A stretch of 64,000 nucleotides of DNA from positions 23,283,381-23,347,380 of the forward strand of contig CM056389.1 of the NCBI GenBank assembly GCA_029718625.1, read 5' to 3'. The stretch is from Synaphobranchus kaupii. Its lineage: Eukaryota > Chordata > Actinopteri > Anguilliformes > Synaphobranchidae. The notes under the pieces are model-generated. The model ran no database searches. It was not told the origin of the DNA and worked only from the letters and a program-made list of their open reading frames with translations. A program made the position numbers and the translations under genes. Shown one piece after another: positions 55,930 through 64,000 of the stretch (positions are counted from its first letter, which is position 1; the number at the start of each line of letters is the position of its first letter).

Positions 55930-57753
55930 ATGCTGAGCTGGGTTTTTCACTTTTTTATCCTTTTAACGGTTTTTATAATGGCCTCGTATACACTCTCGCA
56001 GCTACTGCGTCTTCGGAACTTTACATTTCCAACAATGAACGGAGTTCTAACCCGCTGTCGTGAGCTTGGGATTCTAAAGTCCAGACAGCGTTACAGTCAC
56101 AGGGGTTCCCGTCGGGGTTTTAAAATGAATGGCGGAACCGAAACAGAGTTGTACGTCATTCTCAGAAACACCGCGAGATCCCTCCACACTGGACACGTCA
56201 GAAAACGCGGAGTGGATTTTAGTGTTTTGCGACCTCTACAGAAACTTGCTGCAGTTCCTATCCCACCAAAAGTTCCCTCGCCTATCAGCATGGAATTATT
56301 GAACGTGCAGTCTCTAGCTAACAAATCCCTTCTGATTCATGACCACATTCTGGACAAAAAGCTCAATTGTATGTGCCTAACTGAAACCTGGCATAAACCT
56401 GGAATCTACTCCGCCCTAAATGAAGCCTGCCCACCTGGTTATATATATATTGAAAAGGCCCGCGAAAATAGCCGTGGTGGCGGTCTAGCCTTCATACACC
56501 AGGCTGAGTGGAAGCTGTCCCTCCTGCCACTGCCAAATTTGTCTTCTTTTGAATGTCTTGCAATAAAAAGCAGACCCCCCAACTCCATGATCATTCTTCT
56601 TATATACCGGCCCCCCAAACCTAATCCATCTTTCCTTCCTGAAATATCTGATCTCCTTACCTCACTCTGCTCCACCTCAGCCAACATCGTGATCCTCGGG
56701 GATTTCAATATTCATGTTGACTCCCCCTCAGGTCATTCTGTTGTCGACTTCCTGAGTCTGCTCGAGTGTCTCGACCTGAAACAACTTGTTAAAGTCCCTA
56801 CACACACCCGGGGGCACATACTCGACCTGGTCATCACTGACTCTGTCCCCATAACCCATCTTCAGGTCACTGACCTTGGTGTGTCTGACCACAAGGCTGT
56901 TTTTATGGAGCTGGCTTTCTTGCCCCCTCTGGCTAAGTCCAAGCGCTGCATGCGTTTTCGGAACTGGAAAAAGATCAGTCCAGCCAGCCTGTCGGAGGAC
57001 TTCCTGAATCTCCCTGCCCCAACTTTCTCATCAGTAGATAAAACTGTGTCATTTTATAATGAATCAGTGAGCCGCATTTTTGACCTCCATGCCCCCATTA
57101 AAATGAGAGTGGTTGCTTTCTCTCGCTCTGCTCCCTGGTTTACACCAGAGCTGAGAAAAATGAAATCTGCTGGGCGCATACTGGAGCGGCGTGTCAGAAG
57201 TATGGGGCTCACCGTACACAAACTGGCTTTTCGTGACTACCAAAGAGCCTATTCAAATGCTCTGAAAAAGGCGCAGTCATTATTTTACTCCGACCTCATC
57301 GATAAAAATCCTGGAAACTCAAAGCACCTGTTCTCCACTATAGATCACCTTCTCAAGCCTCGAGCTCACTCTCCCAATGAGACCACAGAGGAGCAGTGCA
57401 ACAGCTTTATTGACTATTTTAAAACAAAGGTCAACAACATCAGATCTCTCATCTCCAGTAGCTCAACTCTATCTCCTCCCATCCTCGACCCTCCGTCAGC
57501 ACCACTGCAGCCTCTCCTCTGTTTCTCTGAAGTCACCCAGGGAGAAATTGAGGCCATAATCACACAGATAAAACCATCTACATCCGCCCTTGATCCTATA
57601 CCAACTGCCCTGCTCAAATCATGCACCTCTGCTCTTAGCCCTCTGATCACCCAGGTGATTAACCACTCCCTCCAATCCGGCCGTGTTCCCCCAGCACGTC
57701 ACTCCTGTGACGTATTTTCTCTGTACGCATACGAGGTTTGCTGTATGGTGTAG
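55930..57753 (+). CDS. LINE ORF, endonuclease intact, RT truncated (unit 2)
   Basis: Same 607-codon frame as unit 1, with one visible residue change (Gly79 to Arg). It is truncated at the same base and closed by the same TAG from unit 3. That two copies remain fully open suggests recent duplication rather than selection, because the RT needed for retrotransposition is missing from both. Confidence 0.82.
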   Translation: MLSWVFHFFILLTVFIMASYTLSQLLRLRNFTFPTMNGVLTRCRELGILKSRQRYSHRGSRRGFKMNGGTETELYVILRNTARSLHTGHVRKRGVDFSVLRPLQKLAAVPIPPKVPSPISMELLNVQSLANKSLLIHDHILDKKLNCMCLTETWHKPGIYSALNEACPPGYIYIEKARENSRGGGLAFIHQAEWKLSLLPLPNLSSFECLAIKSRPPNSMIILLIYRPPKPNPSFLPEISDLLTSLCSTSANIVILGDFNIHVDSPSGHSVVDFLSLLECLDLKQLVKVPTHTRGHILDLVITDSVPITHLQVTDLGVSDHKAVFMELAFLPPLAKSKRCMRFRNWKKISPASLSEDFLNLPAPTFSSVDKTVSFYNESVSRIFDLHAPIKMRVVAFSRSAPWFTPELRKMKSAGRILERRVRSMGLTVHKLAFRDYQRAYSNALKKAQSLFYSDLIDKNPGNSKHLFSTIDHLLKPRAHSPNETTEEQCNSFIDYFKTKVNNIRSLISSSSTLSPPILDPPSAPLQPLLCFSEVTQGEIEAIITQIKPSTSALDPIPTALLKSCTSALSPLITQVINHSLQSGRVPPARHSCDVFSLYAYEVCCMV

Positions 57754-59631
57754 TGGCGCTGGTCATGTCTTTGCTGCTTCAACTATTGCGATTATTTTAT
57801 ACATTTATACGCGAACGTGGCAATCAACAGTGGAAAGAAGAGCGCTTATTTCACGGTTGCTCAGGTTTTGGAGGTGTTCCACCGCAGTGTCCCAGAGGTG
57901 AAGAAGTCTGTGCTCTGGCAGAGCAATGACTCTTGTGGCATGGACCCGTGCCTGGACATGTAAGTGTTTTTAAAAATATATAATACAAATTATTATTATT
58001 ATTATTATTATTATTGTTATTATCATCATCATAATCATCAACAGTATGGAGCGCTATTATCTAGAGTATTTTTAGTTTGGTGATAAATGGATTCTCGCAG
58101 GAGTTCGCTAGTTAGCTAGTTAGCTTCTGTGTTGTCACAGGCTGGTATGGAGCTGCTAAAGGGGTTTGTTTGTAGCGTTCATTCGCAGTTTCTTTGTGTA
58201 GCAACCATGGACGGCGCTACACCGGGGCAAGGGTGGGCTATAGCCCCGTCACAAATTTGCTTAGCCCCGGTTTAGCCCCCCCAGGAATTTTAATAACATT
58301 TTTATAATTATAATAAAAAAATATATAAAAGTAAATTAACAATTCTAATCCCTTTCTGATATTCACCCTGGCTACGCAGCGTATGTAGCCTATGCTATGA
58401 CGTAGGCTACGGGTGTGGGGGTGTGTGTGTGTGTAGGGAGCTCAAGCAAATGACAAAATAACGTAAACTGATTTCTAACGTTAGCAACCCAGTGTTTCAC
58501 ATAGCCTACAATACATCAGGCCTACAGAGTTCGCCACCATGTCAAAAAATATTAAATGGAAACGTCATTGTTTGAAAACTAATTTACAATCATTTTAAAA
58601 TCAATAGAAAATGTGTTCGCATAAGCTCTCCATGTGAATCGTCTTCGGAAATGATCAACTACTCAACAGATAGACTAATCTCACAACATTGGCTGCTTGG
58701 CCATGCACAGATGAGTAGATTTGGAAAGTGAATAACTAACCTAAATTAGCTAAATGATCATTTTCAATCTTCGTCATCTCGACTTCAGCTAATAAGAAGA
58801 GCTTGCCTCCAAAAAATGGCCAGGTACCGTTAAAGATCTCATATTTCTTCCATGTAGCTAAATGTACAAGCTAAATGAGATAGGGGAGAGTGGTGACAGT
58901 GGAAGCTGTTCTGATAATACAGAAACCAACGCAAATGTTACGGTGCAGCTTTATGGAGCACACCTAGGAGCATAACTAACTGATATGTAAAGTTTGCAAT
59001 CTTCGTTAGATAATGAAACTCCTAAATGTCCCAATCACAGAGCAGCGGTTAAACAACGACATTTTAGCCATCTTTTTTGACATAACGTTACACTGATAAT
59101 TTATCCTCTCTTCTCACGTCCTTTTTCATTATTTTCCGGTGTCTTATTTTCTTTGATGTCTGATATTTTTAAGTACTCGTATTGATGAAGCCAAATGACA
59201 TTTGTACTGCTATTTCAATTTACAGAATTGTACAATTCTGACTGTTGTATAGATGCTCTGCCACTCTGCCACTGCAGGCCCCCCCAGCGCACACACAAAA
59301 GCCATCCTGGGGGAAACACAGCTAACCTTAGCACCCCCATGTATTGACCTAGCCCACCCTTAGCCCAGGGAGAGAAAAGTTCCTGGCGCCGTCACTGGTA
59401 GCAACCAACACAAGGGCTAGTTGCATGAAACTACACCATTCTCAGTACTTTATTTCACGGTTCAGTCAAGACATTACAGTATTATAATAATGTAATTTAG
59501 TTTGTGCAAGCTGACAAACTAATTCATAAATCCTAGTTAGCTACGATTGCTAATTATGTTGGAGCTAATATCAGACGTACTGTGGATGTAAGATTTTTTA
59601 ATGTATATACGTATATATATATAATATATGT

Positions 59632-59679
<48 letters not shown>

Positions 59680-59882
59680 TTAAAAAATAAAATAAAATAA
59701 AAAATGTTTTCCACTTAATTGTAATACTTGCCATATGTCTTTTTGAGATAATTTGTGTTCTCATTTTTTAGTGATTCTACTTAGTAATGTACTTGAATCT
59801 GTCTTTTTCAGGGAGGACAGTGAAGAGTGAAGACACCCCTCCCCCACCTGACACCTCTGTCGTAGGAGGTGGTAACAGACAG
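57754..59882 (+). other. Split ORF, unit 3 copy with frameshift
   Basis: Exon A 57754-57959. Exon B 59812-59882 carries a 7-bp tandem duplication (AGTGAAG) that shifts the frame, so this copy could not encode the same C-terminus. Confidence 0.5.
58206..59397. mobile_element. hAT-type MITE, unit 3 copy
   Basis: Same boundaries and duplicated GTAGCAAC as the other units. Confidence 0.8.
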
Positions 59883-62178
59883 GTTTGCCAAATAGTGATG
59901 TATAATTCATTACTTTTGCTGTAAAAAGTCAAGTTGAAGGCTTGTTATAGATAAACCTGTTATTCTGCTGGCTTATGGGGCTCTGGTAAATCTAACTTTG
60001 AAGTACAGTGCCATTTTAAATGTAAAGCAGATTGGTTGGATAACATTAGGGTAAGTAATCCTTTTCGGAGAGGTATTTGGGCACTTTTGGGCACGCTTTG
60101 TAAGAGAATACCCTCATACACATAAACACAAAACATGTGTAGGTTAATTTTCTTCACATTCTGTATTACAAAAAATGTTTTAAAAGAAAAATAAAGTTTT
60201 CTGATGATTGACATGCCTAGACAGAAAGATATGCACATGTTTTATATTTGGCGAGGTTTGGAAACGTTTTGGGACACCTGGGCCCCGTTTTGGTAAAAAT
60301 ACCAATGCATAAGGAAAGCCTGTAGATATCTTTACCAAATTGTATACCCAAGTGGACAACATATTAGTGCACTAGTATAAACAATTCTGGCTTGCTCCAG
60401 TACTTTGAAGTTCAGATATTCAGTGATAAACTATAAAAACACAAGGCGTTTTGTACTTTTTTTTGTATTCTTATGTGTATTTTGTATAAACTGTATGTGA
60501 CCACTTTGACATACATTTATTCTGTTCCAAATTTCTGAATGGTACAAGCCTCTTCTTTCATTGAAACTTTCAACCATGGATGTGCAGTGAATAGTTTTTG
60601 AGATATTGGCACTTAATTGACACTAGTAAAAACTAGACGAAAATTGGGCCAAATGGGCCAAAGTAAATAGGACGACGTGAGCGCTGGGCGCTATAATGAC
60701 CCCTGCGTTGGGTGTAAGATAGCAAAGACACTTGCGTTTGCGCTATGTGTTAACGTTACTGGAGAGAAACTTGGCTGGGTTGCAGTAGCCTAATGAAACT
60801 CCCGTGTTTGCTTGGCATCTTACATTTAAAAGCTTCAAAACTATATTTTTACTCTGAATTTGCCCTGCCGACATGCAGATTAAAAAAGCCAGGATATTTT
60901 TCAGTTAAAATCAGATACAAACGCAATACATTAGCTCATCGCCTTGAAAGCAGCTGATGTGATTGTGTGGCTGGTGATTGCAGGGGAAAGCTGCTAACCT
61001 GTCGTACATTTGTTGAAAACACCTGTTGAAAACACCTGCTAACCTGTCGAACAGTGTTGAAAACACCTGTTACCAGCCTGAGCCTCTTGGACTGAATGAG
61101 CAGTCTGGACAGAAGGAAAGGCACACAGGAGTGAGGGGGAACGCTGGCGCACACTGGCTGCCGCTCCTCTCTGTGAACGTATAGCTTTTAACCCGTCTGT
61201 TTTGTTTGTTTGATGTTTAAACGCTAAATTACTACTTCCTAGTTCTTAATAGTGTTTTATATTTATATATATCTGTTTTCCATGATTCCATCTGCGTTTG
61301 CATTACGCTAGTATACTTCCACATACCTCCTTCAACTGGAATCCATCTCTGATAGCAGCCTTCTCCATCCTTCTCTGCTGGATTTTTCCGTGGTTATTCT
61401 TCACTATCTGCGGTCAGATTTCATTTTTTATTTTATTTATTTGGAACCAGGCATCGGTCTTCCACAGGTACGGAGGACTTTGCCAGCTGTCTTGAAAGAA
61501 CTGGATGTCACCACTGCTTTCCCCCTTCGCCTCTCCTGAAATTATTCCGTGATTTATCCATTATCTGCAGTGATTTCTACGGAATTGTCGAACTTTCTCA
61601 GCTACGGAATACACAGCTAGTAAGCGTAAGCTGTCGCCAAGCACTCTCGTCCAGCTCACAATGCTGAGCTGGGTTTTTCACTTTTTTATCCTTTTAACGG
61701 TTTTTATAATGGCCTCGTATACACTCTCGCAGCTACTGCGTCTTCGGAACTTTACATTTCCAACAATGAACGGAGTTCTAACCCGCTGTCGTGAGCTTGG
61801 GATTCTAAAGTCCAGACAGCGTTACAGTCACAGGGGTTCCCGTCGGGGTTTTAAAATGAATGGCGGAACCGAAACAGAGTTGTACGTCATTCTCGGAAAC
61901 ACCGCGATATCCCTCCACACTGGACACGTCAGAAAACGCGGAGTGGATTTTAGTGTTTTGCGACCTCTACAGAAACTTGCTGCAGTTCCTATCCCACCAA
62001 AAGTTCCCTCGCCTATCAGCATGGAATTATTGAACGTGCAGTCTCTAGCTAACAAATCCCTTCTGATTCATGACCACATTCTGGACAAAAAGCTCAATTG
62101 TATGTGCCTAACTGAAACCTGGCATAAACCTGGAATCTACTCCGCCCTAAATGAAGCCTGCCCACCTGGTTATATATA

Positions 62179-63709
62179 CACTACTCACAAAAAGTTAGGG
62201 ATATTTGGCTTTCGGGTGAAATTTATGGAAAATGTAAGTTCACGCTACAGTGATATTATACGTATCATGAAAGTAGGGCATTTAAGTAGAAGCATGCAAT
62301 GGTGATTTCCTCATCTCAAACAATTTATTGAAACAAAAGCCAACAACAGTGGTGGGTATACCACAACAAAAATGTCAATGTCTCAATAACTTGTCATGTG
62401 CCCTTGAGCATCAATTACAGCTTGACAACGACGTCTCATGCTGTTCACAAGTCGACTTATTGTCTGCTGAGGCATGGCATCCCACTCTTCTTGAAGGGCG
62501 GCCCTCAGGTCATTGAGGTTCTGGGGTACAGAGTTACGAGCCTCTACACGGTGAGTCAGCTGATCCCATAGGTTTTCTATGGGATTCAGGTCTGGAGAAA
62601 GTGCAGGCCACTCCATTTGAGGTACCCCAGTCTCCAGCAGCCTTTCCCTAATGATGCGACCTCGATGAGCTGGAGCATTGTCGTCCATGAAGATGAAATT
62701 AGGCCTGTGTTGTTCATGCAGGGGCACAATGACTGGATTAATGATGTTATTCAGGTAGTATGGGCTTGTCACTGTACCATTCACAAAGTGTAGGGCAGTT
62801 CTGTATTGACTAGACACACCTGCCCACACTGTAACACCGCCACCACCAAAGGGTCGTCTGGTGACAACAGTGGCTGATGCATAGCGCTCTCCTTGACGTC
62901 TCCAACATCGTTGGCGGCCATCATTTCTGCTCAACGTGAATCGACTTTCATCAGAGAACAGCACTGAGGCCCACTGGTCCCTCGTCCAGCGTAAATGCTC
63001 CCTGGCCCATGCAAGACGATGACGCCTGTGCCTGGTGGTGTGGTCAGGTACCCTTGCAGGTCGTCTAGCACGCAGACCACGCTGATGTAAACGGTTTCGA
63101 ATGGTCTGACGTGACACTTGGGTGCCTCTCACCTCCCTTAAATGTGCCTGGAGTTGAGTGGCATTCATCATCCGGTTCCGCAGGGCACTGTTCACAATGA
63201 AGCGGTCATCAGTGTGGGATGTGGCCAAAGGACGTCCACTTCTATGCCTTTCTGTGACTCTTCCAGTCTCTCTGTATCTCTGTTGCAACCTGCTGATGAC
63301 ACTCTGTGACACTCTAAGCTCAGTGGCCACTTCCCTCTGAGAACATCCTGTTTGAAGCCTCGCAATGGCGAGGTACTGTTGATCAATTGTTAGGTGTCGT
63401 CTTGGTCTCATGATGTCAAAATGTGAACAGCATGATGAAGAGGACTGTTTAAATACCAATTCTAATTGAACCAGGAAATTTATTGGTCGATTCATGGATC
63501 AAACACCTGTTGTGAATTTTGCCGTTCAGCTCCTTGTAAGAGAACAGCAAGTTGTGCAAAAAGTACTGAAGCATTGAATAGTTGGACATGTGCATTCAAA
63601 AGTTTAGAGAAGGTCAAATTAATTTCACCTGTAAAGGTTATAGTGCATTTTAGGTTCATCCTGAAATTTCACCCGAAAGCCGAATATCCCTAACTTTTTG
63701 TGAGTAGTG
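62179..63709 (-). mobile_element. Intact Tc1-like DNA transposon (1531 bp)
   Basis: 46-bp terminal inverted repeats (62179-62224 and 63664-63709, beginning CACTACTCACAAAAAGTTAG) differ at one position and are flanked by TA on both sides. Units 1 and 2 contain the uninterrupted TATATATATATTG target, matching this site after removal of the element and one TA. The single ORF is a complete transposase. Young insertion, later than the array duplications. Confidence 0.97.
62383..63411 (-). CDS. Tc1-like transposase, full length
   Basis: 342 residues from the ATG at 63411, the normal length for Tc1 transposases. An upstream in-frame ATG at 63495 would add 28 residues that lie before the DNA-binding domain and are not typical. 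N-terminal paired-like HTH regions: [19 protein letters not shown] (17-35), a GRP hook-type RSGRPLAT (57-64) and a second HTH (about 85-118). Catalytic core: FSDESRFTL with Asp154, FMDDNAPAH with Asp244, and [12 protein letters not shown] with Glu279; exactly 34 residues separate Asp244 and Glu279, the DD34E signature. A Gly-rich [11 protein letters not shown] box (188-198) is typical of Tc1. It cuts and pastes the element by binding its termini. No frameshift or stop is present, so it may be functional. Confidence 0.96.
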   Translation of the reverse strand: MRPRRHLTIDQQYLAIARLQTGCSQREVATELRVSQSVISRLQQRYRETGRVTERHRSGRPLATSHTDDRFIVNSALRNRMMNATQLQAHLREVRGTQVSRQTIRNRLHQRGLRARRPARVPDHTTRHRRHRLAWAREHLRWTRDQWASVLFSDESRFTLSRNDGRQRCWRRQGERYASATVVTRRPFGGGGVTVWAGVSSQYRTALHFVNGTVTSPYYLNNIINPVIVPLHEQHRPNFIFMDDNAPAHRGRIIRERLLETGVPQMEWPALSPDLNPIENLWDQLTHRVEARNSVPQNLNDLRAALQEEWDAMPQQTISRLVNSMRRRCQAVIDAQGHMTSY

Positions 63710-64000
63710 TATATTGAAAAGGCCCGCGAAAATAGCCGTGGTGGCGTCTAGCCTTCATACACCAGGCTGAGTGGAAGCTGTCCCTCCTGCCACTGCCAAA
63801 TTTGTCTTCTTTTGAATGTCTTGCAATAAAAAGCAGACCCCCCAACTCCATGATCATTCTTCTTATATACGGCCCCCCAAACCTAATCCATCTTTCCTTC
63901 CTGAAATATCTGATCTCCTTACCTCACTCTGCTCCACCTCAGCCAACATCGTGATCCTCGGGGATTTCAATATTCATGTTGACTCCCCCTCAGGTCATTC

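Larger units (their letters stand above)
46253..64000 (+). repeat. Tandem array of a ~5.73-kb unit (2 full copies + partial third)
   Basis: Units start at the word TCCTGTGACGTATTTTCTCT at 46253, 51979 and 57703 (lengths 5726 and 5724; the third continues past the window). Sequence is near identical: by eye only scattered single-base changes, a 2-bp GT-repeat length change, a 7-bp duplication in unit 3 and a transposon insertion in unit 3. Each unit in order: split ORF, hAT-type MITE, older dispersed repeat (48108-49215 in unit 1), LINE 5' region and ORF. Confidence 0.95.
61661..64000 (+). pseudogene. LINE ORF, unit 3, split by a Tc1-like transposon
   Basis: Open from the ATG at 61661 to the insertion at 62178 (about 172 LINE codons), then resumes at 63712 after the transposon and runs to the window edge. 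Relative to units 1 and 2 it has Arg83 to Ile before the insertion. After it there are two single-base deletions (near 63746 in the Gly-rich segment and near 63870 in the CGG of the RPP segment), each shifting the frame. The endonuclease is therefore destroyed in this copy. Confidence 0.85.

Overview
The window is vertebrate nuclear DNA, almost certainly from a teleost fish. The evidence is an intact fish-type odorant receptor gene, a 5S-rRNA-derived SINE, an end of a Sleeping Beauty/salmonid-type Tc1 transposon, L2- and RTE-type LINEs with fish-like 3' tails, chromodomain Ty3/Gypsy elements and a degraded endogenous retrovirus. Coding potential is low. Nearly everything is repeat-derived, and only the odorant receptor looks like an ordinary functional host gene. 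The order or species cannot be fixed from the sequence alone.

Layout. 1-3081: an unidentified proline/glutamate-rich ORF, open at the left edge and carrying a 63-bp coding tandem repeat, then a possible LTR. 3883-7514: an L2/CR1-like LINE remnant, a block of decayed tRNA-like tandem repeats and a 5S-derived SINE. 8091-9225: an old dispersed repeat split by a TTAA-flanked MITE. 9642-17276: an endogenous retrovirus on the minus strand (protease, RT, RNase H, integrase, Env), all broken, with an L2 LINE inserted in integrase and a second foreign insert behind protease. 18213-19504: a broken gene of a family with EEAD/EDTD motifs and a CXC cysteine cluster. 20550-21770: a Ty3/Gypsy 3' end and a Sleeping Beauty-like transposon end. 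22350-24060: the odorant receptor with a putative 5' non-coding exon.

24787-37205 is gene-free: a solo LTR, a ~480-bp-period tandem block with tRNA-like segments, a Tc1 remnant, a Gypsy LTR plus gag, L2 tails, duplicated unknown repeats and hairpins. 37448-40716 is a near full-length but frameshifted RTE-type LINE with an 11-bp target-site duplication (TSD). 41563-42366 is a small hAT-type element with an 8-bp TSD. 42430-44414 is a two-LTR Gypsy whose interior has collapsed to about 570 bp, with a 5-bp TSD.

46253-64000 is a direct tandem array of a ~5.73-kb unit (two full copies and a third running off the window). Each unit holds a short split ORF with matching splice signals, a 1.19-kb hAT-type MITE, part of an older repeat, and the 5' part of a LINE whose ORF keeps its endonuclease but is cut inside the reverse transcriptase at the unit junction. 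The third unit carries an intact Tc1-like transposon (62179-63709) with an uninterrupted DD34E transposase. The other two units provide the exact empty target site, so this insertion is younger than the array.
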